64,000 bases of DNA, from the NCBI RefSeq assembly GCF_003408705.1, contig NZ_QAYL01000025.1, forward strand, positions 57,367-121,366. Direction: 5' to 3'. Source of the stretch: Mycobacterium uberis. GTDB lineage: Bacteria > Actinomycetota > Actinomycetes > Mycobacteriales > Mycobacteriaceae. The notes below the pieces were generated by a model that did not search any database, was not told where the DNA came from, and was given only the letters and a program-made list of their open reading frames with translations. Shown here in pieces: positions 1 through 8,353 of the stretch (its first letter is position 1; each line of letters begins with the position of its first letter). The position numbers and the translations under genes are program-made.

Positions 1-179
1 GACGTTCGTGACCTCTGAGCAGGATTCGATCAATCCATCCATTTCCAGTACCTCACGTTTCCGATGCCGACGTACCAGCAGGTGTCGACAGATTACCCCT
101 GCTCGGCGTTTATCGGCCCAGGGACGCATGGCCGTCGGCACATCCACGATCGACGATCTCGCGTTGCACACCTAGGTCG

Positions 180-1125
180 CATTGGTGCTGGCTACGACGA
201 TGACGCCGAACGTGGTTGCCGCCTCGATATATCACACCAGATCCAGCACCGAACGTAGTATTCTAAACTTCCACGCTGAACTGGTTGCCGAACAGGATCT
301 GGAGAAGTCGTTCCCGCCACCAACTTGCCCCAGGTCTCGTCGCGGCAGGCCCATCTGTCCGCCGAGCGGGTTGCGCCCAGCACAGTGGACAACACCACGT
401 TCTCCAGCAGCTTGACCGCGATCAACCCGGCGATGCGCGCCGACGGGCCGCGTCCCACGCTTTGCGCCATCCACGGCTTCATGGGATCGTTGTATCTGCT
501 CAACAGACGGTTCTTCTCGCTACCTTGGTACTATCGGTCCGTCCGGCTACGCCATTCTTCTATATACGTTGTCTTTCTATAGTCCGCGGGCAAAAAGTTG
601 TCACCGTTCAGTGATTTCAGTTACGTTGCCTGCAGTCTCAGCGGTTTTACCGAAGCGATAGCCCAGGTCGTGCATAACTTCCATTCCATCATCAACTATT
701 TGCGCCACACCGGTGTCTACCGCATCGTGTTGACCGGCATATCGCTGGTTGGTTATACCCCAGCACTGCTGGCTGCTGTCGAGAACCAACTCGCTGCCAC
801 CATCCCCAACTGCCCTGTCGCCGCTCCCACAACAAATAATGTTGGACGAATGGCTACCAGCCAACTTACCCCTTCGGTTAGGACTGTGACTATCCAAGAT
901 CAGCCATGACGAGCTCGTTGTCGGGTTTTCTCTATCGCTGTCTCGCCAGCATCGTCAAATGATCATCGCCAGTCTCGGCGATCGATTGGCTGCAGCACTT
1001 CAGGCCGCAATGCTGTGGAAGTATTGGGGCCATTGTACGGTGCACTGACTCTCCGGGAACCACATACTGTACGTGAGTCAGTTAGACTACTTTGCGGCTG
1101 AATGAGCAGCTTTTTGCACCAGGGT
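180..1125 (+). pseudogene. Alpha/beta-hydrolase pseudogene (Rv0293c-like)
   Basis: This is a decayed copy of a mycobacterial alpha/beta-hydrolase-fold protein of about 400 residues. Readable pieces in different plus-strand frames are HGFMGSLYLLNRRFFSLPWY near 470-535, then SGFTEAIAQVVHNF, then LTGISLVGYTPALLAAVE near 730-790 (the nucleophile-elbow region, with GISLVG where GxSxGG is expected). LGDRLAAALQAAMLWKYWGH and NHILYVSQLDYF follow near 975-1095. At least three frame changes and several stops break it. It converges on eccE3, as Rv0293c does in Mtb. The left boundary is uncertain because the N-terminal part is poorly conserved. Confidence 0.72.
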
Positions 1126-1130
1126 CATAT

Positions 1131-2138
1131 TCAGCTAGAGGTTTTAGGTCGCGGTGCTCGATGGACCCCCACCGCCGGAGCAGGCCAACGTAGCCGAGTC
1201 AGCAAGTCCGCTGCCATATCCGTATGTCCGTCCAGTCGCTGCGTGGACAACAGATCCAACACCGCCAGTGCCGGCCGGTGATTTCCGAGTTGCGAGGTCA
1301 ATCCTGCTAACGGCGCGGTACCTTGCGGCGCAGTGTCGGTTAGAAACACGCATGCGGCCGCGATGGTGTTGGAATTGCTTGATCCAGGGCCGGCGATCTC
1401 TAGCACCGTCCAAGTCACACGCGCTGGGTATGACCGAATCGCATCCAACGTACCGGGCAATGCGTCATCGATACTAATCCGGTATGCTGCAAGGTAATCC
1501 GATCCATTCTCAATCCCGTACCAAGTCTCGTCACCTTGCTCAGTGATCAGCCGTGGGACATCGCCGAGCCCTGCCGTGCTGACCTCCCAACCAATTTCAC
1601 GAAGGTGGTCGGCAAGCCGACGCGCCGCTGCCTGGGCGGTCTCCCGTAGCGGGATCCGCGACGAACGCGCCTGCAGCGCTGCCAGGTTTTGCTCCGCCGA
1701 CAACGTCAGCCCGATCCAGGTATCGCACCGCGCACCATCAGACTCGTTGTTACGGCTGGTTATTCGGATCGTGTCTGCACGGATGCCATAACAGTTTAAA
1801 TATTGAGCAATCAGTGGCAACGGAAGCACGTCTGATTCGCCGGCCGATGGCCCCATCCGCAGCAGCACAGTTGTCCGTGTAGTGGAGTCGGATTCGCTGA
1901 CGGGCCGACTGCGGCGCCATATCATGGCTAATCGTCGGCGCAAGATGGTGGTCAAGTACAGTCCCCGCCACCAGCCAAACAGCACGATCATAACAAGCGC
2001 AGCGATGCCAAGTAACCAGTAGCTTCGGGTCGACCCCCAAGGGTACGCCATCAACGCAGGCACGACGGCCAGCATCGCCAACGTGATCCGGCCAGTTCCC
2101 GGCCACACAGCCGCCGAGCGTGATCGGTGCACGCTCAC
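1131..2138 (-). CDS. eccE3: ESX-3 secretion component EccE3
   Basis: EccE3 is the peripheral subunit of the inner-membrane ESX-3 type VII secretion complex (EccB3-EccC3-EccD3-EccE3). The protein has 335 residues, close to the roughly 331 of Mtb Rv0292. Two hydrophobic segments sit near the N-terminus, about residues 18-33 and 38-56, followed by a soluble domain, which is the EccE layout. The GTG start overlaps the mycP3 stop by 4 bp (GTGA), so translation is probably coupled. It is the last gene of the ESX-3 operon. The frame is intact. Confidence 0.9.
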   Translation of the reverse strand: MSVHRSRSAAVWPGTGRITLAMLAVVPALMAYPWGSTRSYWLLGIAALVMIVLFGWWRGLYLTTILRRRLAMIWRRSRPVSESDSTTRTTVLLRMGPSAGESDVLPLPLIAQYLNCYGIRADTIRITSRNNESDGARCDTWIGLTLSAEQNLAALQARSSRIPLRETAQAAARRLADHLREIGWEVSTAGLGDVPRLITEQGDETWYGIENGSDYLAAYRISIDDALPGTLDAIRSYPARVTWTVLEIAGPGSSNSNTIAAACVFLTDTAPQGTAPLAGLTSQLGNHRPALAVLDLLSTQRLDGHTDMAADLLTRLRWPAPAVGVHRAPRPKTSS

Positions 2139-3562
2139 GGGGTGGGATCCTTTCGCCGGCGCGCGACAATCGCGGCAGTCGAGGCGACGGCAGCAACAAC
2201 CAAAGCCAGCGCGGCAGTCCCGACAAACGCGACATTCCGTGGTGTGTTGTCCTTCGGCGCCGGCACCGGCGGAACAGTGACTGGCTTTACCGGCGCTATA
2301 GGCGACTCGTTGGGTGCGGGCAAGCTCCAGGTCAAGGCTGCCACCGGGTCCAAAATACCTGCGCCTACGACATTAGAGGGTACCCGGGCGCCGGTATGAG
2401 CAGTCGCGGTGATACGACGCAACACCTGTGTAGCGGTCAGTTCTGGATACCTGCTCCGCACCAACGCCGCGACTCCCGAGACGTAGCCGGCCGCGTAGCT
2501 GGTGTCATTCAGCGCGATCTGTTGGTCACGATCGTTAGGCAAGCCGTTGGCCAAACCTCCATTGTCGCGGTTGCTCACCGAAACGATGTTTTCGCCCGGT
2601 GCCGCAATACCCACCCAAGGTCCGGGCATGGTGAATTTCGATGGCTGCCCATCCGGTGTCAGTGACGCCACCGACAGCACATACGGCTGCCACCACGACG
2701 GAATGGAGACCGAGGTGACGCTCGCCCAGTTCCGTGGATCGTCTGGATGGCCCAGATCAGTAAGCGGGTTGGACTCGCAATTCATGCTCCCACCACCCGT
2801 TCCGGTCGACCCAGCATTGCCTGCCGCAGCCACGATCACGGCGTCCTTGTCCACCACCGCATAGCGGATCGCAGCGCCAAGCTCGGACTGGTCAATGGGC
2901 CGATCGGCGGGCAAGCAAGTGATCGCAGAGATAGTGATCACTCGCGCGCCGAGGTCTGCGGCATGCACAATGGCCCGACCGAGCGTGGTTACCTTGAGGG
3001 ACATCTGCTCAAGCTGCGGATCACCACCCGGCGATCGCAGCGAGAACTTGGCGGAGGTCACCCGGATGGACAGCAACAGCGCCGCGGGTGCGACCCCCGA
3101 AAAACTATCATAGCCAGCAGGATCGGGTTGGCCAGCGACGATACCCGCGACTAGGGTTCCGTGTCCGTCGCAATCGATTAAGCCGTCGCTCGACTCTACA
3201 TAGTCGCCGCCGCCCTCGACGTTGGGTAACCGCGGTCCTGGCCGTACTCCAGTATCGACGATTGCCACCAGTTGACCCTCACCGCGGGAAATTTGCCATG
3301 CTGCAGTAAGGTTCAGCATCGACTGATTGGACGTCACGATGCCTGGATCGGTGCCTGGAATGACTCCGGAGATGCTACATGGGCTGCGTTGTTGCATTGT
3401 CTGCACAGGTCCCGGTGCACCGCTCGGTGGTGACACATCGGGATCGACTACCGGCGGACTAATTGCGAGTGCCCGCGGACAGAATCCCACCAGCATTGCC
3501 TGGAAAACAACCAGAGTCATTGCGAAGCAATCTAGTCCAATTCGAAATCCAGCCCGCATCAT
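2135..3562 (-). CDS. mycP3: ESX-3 mycosin protease MycP3
   Basis: MycP3 is a membrane-anchored subtilisin-like serine protease required for type VII secretion and for stability of the membrane complex. The 475-residue protein has an N-terminal signal sequence (about 8-33). The catalytic triad is Asp103 in IVDTGVRP, His134 in DGHGTLVAG and Ser355 in NDTSYAAGYVSG, with oxyanion Asn249 in AAAGN. A C-terminal membrane anchor lies at about 446-466, followed by RRRK. The usual subtilase GTS around the nucleophile reads DTS here (Asp353). The start overlaps the eccD3 end and the stop overlaps eccE3. The frame is intact. Confidence 0.93.
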   Translation of the reverse strand: MMRAGFRIGLDCFAMTLVVFQAMLVGFCPRALAISPPVVDPDVSPPSGAPGPVQTMQQRSPCSISGVIPGTDPGIVTSNQSMLNLTAAWQISRGEGQLVAIVDTGVRPGPRLPNVEGGGDYVESSDGLIDCDGHGTLVAGIVAGQPDPAGYDSFSGVAPAALLLSIRVTSAKFSLRSPGGDPQLEQMSLKVTTLGRAIVHAADLGARVITISAITCLPADRPIDQSELGAAIRYAVVDKDAVIVAAAGNAGSTGTGGGSMNCESNPLTDLGHPDDPRNWASVTSVSIPSWWQPYVLSVASLTPDGQPSKFTMPGPWVGIAAPGENIVSVSNRDNGGLANGLPNDRDQQIALNDTSYAAGYVSGVAALVRSRYPELTATQVLRRITATAHTGARVPSNVVGAGILDPVAALTWSLPAPNESPIAPVKPVTVPPVPAPKDNTPRNVAFVGTAALALVVAAVASTAAIVARRRKDPTP

Positions 3563-4977
3563 TGATTGAGTACCCAGCTAAAAAGACCAACCAGATATGC
3601 CATGGCGGGGATCAGTGAAGCGTCAAGGCCAGAGGCGACTATACCCAGCAGGCGACGCAGTGGCAGCGAATAGCTATCCGGTGAGGCTATATGCGGATTG
3701 AGTGCTGCCACCACCCATGCCAACACCACCACGACGAGCACCAGTACCACAACAAAAGCTACAAAATAACGTCCCGTCGCAGTGTATAGTACCAACAGCA
3801 CGCTGATGACCAGATACAGCTGGGCAAGCAGCCAGGTTTTACAGACGGCCGAATCCCACACTCGGGCACGCAACGTGGCTGTAACCGCGGTTGCCGCGAC
3901 CACGTACCAACCCACACTGCTAACCGCCTCAGGCCGCAACGCGATCGCCACCGAACCCAGCATGCCCAGCAGTGCAGCAGCGGCGATGAAACCACTCTGA
4001 TGAGCGTCGCTGATGCGCACCCGCCGCGGCAAATCCTCAAGCACCTGCAACGACGGCGCCGACGGAGTCGGATCACCCGGTGCCGGGATCACCGGCAATG
4101 GGAACCGTGCCCACAATGCGGAGAGCTGAGGCGCCTCGACGGTGACCAGGAGAGCCACCCCAATCAATCCGCAGCCAATGGTCAACAACGTTAGTTGCCA
4201 AAGCAATTCGGCTCCAGCCGCCAATGACACAGCCGCTCCGATAACCGCTGTTGCGGTGAAGAAAGCTACAATCCGCTCGCGTTCAGGGCCAGGAACGATC
4301 AAAGCAATTAGCGACCACGCGGTGACGCCGGCAGCGGCCAACAACACCTGCGCTGGCCCGAATCTGCCAGGTACCGCCAACGCTAAAGCGGCACCAATAG
4401 GCACCAATGCTGCTATAAACAACACCATCCCGATGTGCGCCGCACGTGACCTAAGCGCCAAACCACCCAATACGATGAGCACCGCGATCGCAGCGACTAC
4501 GAGCAGTCCGGTCAGTGCACCAGTGACTGTCCGATAGGTGACACCCAGACCGGTTGTCGCGCTGGCCGCAGCGATCGCCGCGGCCAGCGCCCCACGTCGA
4601 ATATACGATTGGCCCCAAGGCTTGAGCCGACAGGTCGAGAAGATCATCGCGGCGTCCGCGATATCCTCAACAATGCCAGGCGCCGCCGGACCGACTGGTA
4701 CCGGCTGCAATGCGAGCAGATCACCGTCGACGACTCCAACAGTGTCAAGGCTGGCATCCAAGCTGAATGGCGCTCCACCGATGGGAGCCAAGCTCAGTTG
4801 TGAACTTGCGCCGACTGTCGATGCGGAATCGCTATCCGACACTACTGGGACCACCATGCGCTGTACTGCGGGCAGGATTTCGCGCAACGGCAATTCGGCG
4901 GGCAGAGCCATTTCCGTCAACCGGCTGTCCGCGAGAATGGCAACACGGACGATCGGCATGACGGCGCCGGACATCAC
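3559..4977 (-). CDS. eccD3: ESX-3 membrane channel component EccD3
   Basis: EccD3 is the polytopic subunit that lines the ESX-3 inner-membrane complex. The 472-residue protein has an N-terminal ubiquitin-like domain (about 8-95, starting PIVRVAILADSRLTEMALP) and then many hydrophobic helices from about residue 130 to the C-terminus, matching the usual 11 membrane segments. Length equals Mtb Rv0290. In-frame start choices include the first codon and ATG at residue 7; the longest is given. It is followed with overlap by mycP3, and espG3 is the upstream gene, separated by about 176 bp. The frame is intact. Confidence 0.92.
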   Translation of the reverse strand: MMSGAVMPIVRVAILADSRLTEMALPAELPLREILPAVQRMVVPVVSDSDSASTVGASSQLSLAPIGGAPFSLDASLDTVGVVDGDLLALQPVPVGPAAPGIVEDIADAAMIFSTCRLKPWGQSYIRRGALAAAIAAASATTGLGVTYRTVTGALTGLLVVAAIAVLIVLGGLALRSRAAHIGMVLFIAALVPIGAALALAVPGRFGPAQVLLAAAGVTAWSLIALIVPGPERERIVAFFTATAVIGAAVSLAAGAELLWQLTLLTIGCGLIGVALLVTVEAPQLSALWARFPLPVIPAPGDPTPSAPSLQVLEDLPRRVRISDAHQSGFIAAAALLGMLGSVAIALRPEAVSSVGWYVVAATAVTATLRARVWDSAVCKTWLLAQLYLVISVLLVLYTATGRYFVAFVVVLVLVVVVLAWVVAALNPHIASPDSYSLPLRRLLGIVASGLDASLIPAMAYLVGLFSWVLNQ

Positions 4978-5153
4978 CGAGCCCTCGTAAAATGCTTCTG
5001 CAAAGGCTCATGCCACATGTAAGACATCGCTTCTCTCTATCTATAACGGCCGCATAATCTACGCGGCCATGATTTCCGCTACTGCTGTGTAAGCCGACTA
5101 TTTTTAAATTGCCGATTTCTTAGCTCTGGCTTGCGGCCCGCGTCGTTACCCGA

Positions 5154-6023
5154 CTACGAAGTCTGGCCAGAGAAATCTCGAGACAACCGCTGGTCGGGAA
5201 ACCAGCGGCCCGCTGGCAAGGTGCCAGTTAGCTGCTCAATCCCGACAGCGATGGCAAAAGGGACCCCTGGACTGAACGTAGACACCCACTCGCCGTCGAA
5301 TGCGCGGGACGGACTGATCAGCACTCGGCCTGCGATGGTGTCAACGATGCTCATCCCAACCTCGGTGGTGGCATGCTCTCCGTCGCGGTGACAGCCAGCA
5401 ACGATCTCAACATAACTCCGAGGATTAGAGAACACCGATTCCACCACCGGCCGCGCCGATTTTGGAATACCCAGGTAGTCAACAACTTGCGCTAACGAGG
5501 CACCAGACCTCAATCGTTCGTCGGCTCGGACACCAACCCGCATCGGTATGCTGAACTCGTCGAAACGCGCCGGTGACCGCTGTACCAGGCCGGCACTGAG
5601 AATCGGCACTAGTCCGAACGGGTCATCGATATCCATTGCGGTGAACGTGATCAGCTGCGCACTACGCAGCGCAACCACAGTCTTGCCGCTGACTCCAGCG
5701 CGCTGTGCGACCATACCACGTAGCAGCTCACTGCTACCAGCGGACGACGCAGGCCCCAAATAACGGAGATCGAGCCATCGATCGGGGAAGCACACCACCC
5801 TGATCCACTCGGCGACTGCCCGGTTGACAGAGCCGTCTGCTGCCAACAAACCCATCTGTGTCAGCTCAGCCTTCTGACGTTCAACAAAGGCGCCCCGTTC
5901 CGCAGCATCACGATACGGGCTGGTGATCGCCAGAACCCACGGGAAGCTGCCCGCTCCAATGACTTCCGCAATAAACCACGCATGATCGACCGTCAACTCA
6001 ACTGCGTTGGGATCGACGTTCAT
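5154..6023 (-). CDS. espG3: ESX-3 PE/PPE chaperone EspG3
   Basis: EspG3 is the cytosolic chaperone that binds the tip of ESX-3-specific PPE proteins in PE-PPE pairs and keeps them soluble for export. The start chosen is the ATG of [17 protein letters not shown], giving 289 residues, near the 295 of Mtb Rv0289. An upstream in-frame start would overlap esxH and adds sequence with no family match. Recognisable blocks are [37 protein letters not shown] and [12 protein letters not shown]. It lies 10 bp after esxH. It is intact although its natural partner gene here, PPE4, is dead, so it may serve other PPE proteins encoded elsewhere. Confidence 0.92.
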   Translation of the reverse strand: MNVDPNAVELTVDHAWFIAEVIGAGSFPWVLAITSPYRDAAERGAFVERQKAELTQMGLLAADGSVNRAVAEWIRVVCFPDRWLDLRYLGPASSAGSSELLRGMVAQRAGVSGKTVVALRSAQLITFTAMDIDDPFGLVPILSAGLVQRSPARFDEFSIPMRVGVRADERLRSGASLAQVVDYLGIPKSARPVVESVFSNPRSYVEIVAGCHRDGEHATTEVGMSIVDTIAGRVLISPSRAFDGEWVSTFSPGVPFAIAVGIEQLTGTLPAGRWFPDQRLSRDFSGQTS

Positions 6024-6033
6024 CGATACACGA

Positions 6034-6324
6034 TTAGCCACCCCATTTGGCGGCTTCGTTCTGGTCACGAGCGAGCATAGTCAGGATGTTGTTTTGATGG
6101 GTGCTGGCCATTGACTGATAGGCGTGCACCATGTTTTCCAGAGCCTGACTCCACTGCACCTGCCAGGCCTGGTAAGTCATCCCGGTTTCGCCCTGCCAGC
6201 CAGCCTGCAGCGCGGCCCGCTCGGCCGAGATATCGGTGCCCAGCCCCTGCAAAGTAGCAGCATAGGCTGACATGTTCCCGGCGTGGGTCAACATTGCCGA
6301 ATAGTTGTACATAATTTGTGACAT
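6034..6324 (-). CDS. esxH: ESX-3 WXG100 substrate EsxH (TB10.4)
   Basis: EsxH is a secreted WXG100 protein that forms a 1:1 heterodimer with EsxG. In Mtb the pair takes part in iron/zinc acquisition and blocks host ESCRT. The 96-residue protein starts [12 protein letters not shown]; a preceding Met codon gives one extra residue but the family start is used. The turn motif is Trp43-Gln44-Gly45, and the end AAKWGG is typical. The zinc-site residues known from Mtb EsxH (His14, His70, His76, Glu77) read His14, Gln70, His76, Gln77 here. It lies 33 bp after esxG with a purine-rich ribosome site (GAAAGG) in the gap. Confidence 0.95.
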   Translation of the reverse strand: MSQIMYNYSAMLTHAGNMSAYAATLQGLGTDISAERAALQAGWQGETGMTYQAWQVQWSQALENMVHAYQSMASTHQNNILTMLARDQNEAAKWGG

Positions 6325-6357
6325 CACAAATCCTTTCAGTTAATTAGTCTGGTTGGA

Positions 6358-6654
6358 TCACACGCCGCTAGAGTAGGTCGTGGCAGCCGCGGCATCGACA
6401 GCCACATACATACCTGCAGCCTCACCCATATGTTGCTGCGCAACCTCGAGCAAGGTGTTGACTTTTTCGGCAGCATCGACAAACTGAGCATGCGCAGCCT
6501 GATACGCCGCCGCACCCTCTCCCTGGTGAAAAGCCCGTGCCGATATCGCTTCCTGCTCGGCCTGACTAATGGTGTGACGCATCAGCGCCGCCTTAGTACC
6601 GAACGCTGCCTCCGAGGCGACCAGCTGTGGGATGTGAGCATCCAAAAGACTCAT
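6358..6654 (-). CDS. esxG: ESX-3 WXG100-family substrate EsxG (TB9.8)
   Basis: EsxG is the partner of EsxH in the secreted ESX-3 heterodimer. The 98-residue protein begins MSLLDAHIPQLVASEAAFG and carries HQG at residues 43-45, where most WXG100 proteins have WXG; that substitution is also normal for Mtb EsxG. Helical segments flank this turn. An AGGGAGG ribosome-binding site lies just upstream of the ATG. The gene sits between the dead PPE4 gene and esxH, and it is intact. Confidence 0.95.
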   Translation of the reverse strand: MSLLDAHIPQLVASEAAFGTKAALMRHTISQAEQEAISARAFHQGEGAAAYQAAHAQFVDAAEKVNTLLEVAQQHMGEAAGMYVAVDAAAATTYSSGV

Positions 6655-6709
6655 AACAATTGCCTCCCTTTGTATTGTAATTACTAACGAGCACGTGATA
6701 AAATTACGT

Positions 6710-8006
6710 TGTTAACTGTTCAAACCGTCTCTCTAACATAATTGTGCAGGTTGGGTTTAGCAGAATCTTCCGAACCCTGGTCCTTAGGTACCTGAAACCA
6801 CCGGCACTGGTGGGCCGCCACCAACTCATCACCAGCCAGTATGGCCAGTCCGCCCGCTTGCAGTTGGGCACCTCGGCGGACTTCTTTGTACGCGGTCCCA
6901 GCAAATCCGAGCATTCCAACGCCCTGGCCGGACGCCATGACGTTTCCATGCGAACGCGACGCCCACTGTTGGAATCCAGATACACCAGATACAAGAGTTC
7001 GCCACCATAATCGCGCACCATGGCACGCTGAGACGCCGTTCCGGTCGCAGGAATGGTCGCTGCCCACACCGTAGCAGCTATAACTAATTACGCTACCCCG
7101 ACGACCAGAAGCCAACGCCAATAAGTCCAGACTGCTAGCCAACGGCACCAAAAATGACGAACGTAAGATCAGGCACCAGGTCAGCCGACCAATAATGTTA
7201 AAGGACAGTTGGTAACCAATCGAAAACAACAGCGGACCGTGTGTCACCAGCACCGCTTCGGGATTGGTCAGGAATGCCTTAATGATCATTGTGGTGTTGG
7301 CAATCGGATTCTTCAAAAATTCATAGATGTCCTGGTGTACACAGAGGGACGAGTCCAGATATGCGTTCCACAGCGCCTGGAACAGCTGACAGATCCACGA
7401 CACAGGGTCGTTGTCTGCGGCGTTGTTGATTTCCCTGACACCAGGATTCGGCATGACTGGCGACGCGGTGATGCGCAGCGCTGATATCAAAGCCACACCC
7501 GCGGCCATTTGATAAGCGGCTGTAGTGGCGACAACCTGAATCCACATCGACAGATAGTCGACCTCATTGAATGCAATCAGAATCGCATTGATCTCGATGA
7601 AATTCGTAGCCATGAATACTTCGTGAATAATGATGTGGTTGGTAGCCAACTCAATTAACATAGGCATCGTCAACTATACGCACTGGCATATGTCGTTGCT
7701 GCGGCCTCGTGCTGAGCGGCGACCTCCGCTCTAGCTGCACTGGCCTGCTGCGACCACAACAGACAGGTAAAATACATGCTCGGCCACATATCGCTCGGCA
7801 CTAGATCCCTACCGTACCCATACCGGGAAAACCTCAGTACCGCACTGAATTCTGCTGCTACCGAGCAGTATTCGGTACTCAGCTTTTCTCATGCAACGCT
7901 TGCTCCATGCGGCGGCGGTAGCCAGCATCGATACCTGCCCGGCATCGGCGCTCAACAACACCGAATGCACTTCCGGCAGCGACGCCATCCAGAAGGTCGC
8001 GCTCAT
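6710..8006 (-). pseudogene. PPE4: PPE4 pseudogene (ESX-3 PPE protein)
   Basis: PPE4 pairs with PE5 for ESX-3 export in Mtb. The N-terminus is readable from the ATG at 8006 (FWMASLPEVHS), placed 2 bp after the PE5 stop. The WxxxxPxxxxxLL-type PPE core continues in shifted frames (AAQHEAAATTYASA near 7700). A 317-codon open stretch (6720-7673) covers ATNFIEINAILIAFNEVDY and, after internal frame changes, the C-terminal GMLGFAGTAYKEV and GLAILAGDE. Several frame changes in the first 330 bp and at least two in the middle mean a normal PPE4 cannot be made. Confidence 0.88.
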
Positions 8007-8008
8007 TG

Positions 8009-8317
8009 TCAGTCGCCCGCTATCCCATACGTCGAAGCCGCAACGACATCACCGATTTCATAACTTGCGTGAGTTTCCCCCACACTGATGCCAGCGCGGC
8101 CCAGCTCTTCAGCACCTTGAGCTGTCGACACAGCGTGTTTTTGGCCTTGAGCGCTGAACGCGGTGGCGATCTGTACCGATACCGGATCCGCTGTCGACGA
8201 TACCATCGCAGTGATCCGTGGAAACGCGGCGGCACGCGTAGCTACCAGCCGTACCATCAATGCCTCTACCGCTGCACTGGTCACGGCTAGCCCCTCAGGA
8301 ACTACTCGCAACGTCAT
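8009..8317 (-). CDS. PE5: ESX-3 PE protein PE5
   Basis: PE5 is a short PE-family protein that is normally co-secreted with PPE4 through ESX-3. The 102-residue protein starts MTLRVVPEGLAVTSAAVEAL; the ATG at 8317 follows CAAGGAG at a good distance, which decides this start over an in-frame site 11 codons upstream. The C-terminal type VII export signal YxxxD is present (Tyr-Glu-Ile-Gly-Asp). Length equals Mtb Rv0285. It lies 36 bp after eccC3. The reading frame is intact although its PPE partner is destroyed. Confidence 0.92.
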   Translation of the reverse strand: MTLRVVPEGLAVTSAAVEALMVRLVATRAAAFPRITAMVSSTADPVSVQIATAFSAQGQKHAVSTAQGAEELGRAGISVGETHASYEIGDVVAASTYGIAGD

Positions 8318-8353
8318 GACTAAACACTCCTTGTTATCGCGTTTTAACAATCA

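Noticed and set aside
1044..1082. Inverted repeat ACTGACTC/GAGTCAGT as a terminator after eccE3
   Set aside because: Loop of 23 bases and only an 8-bp stem; it falls in codons of the Rv0293c remnant.
4142..4990. Long plus-strand open frames opposite eccD3, with many Ala/Thr/Ser codons
   Set aside because: They are antisense shadows of the GC-rich eccD3 frame; no family resemblance and no ribosome site.
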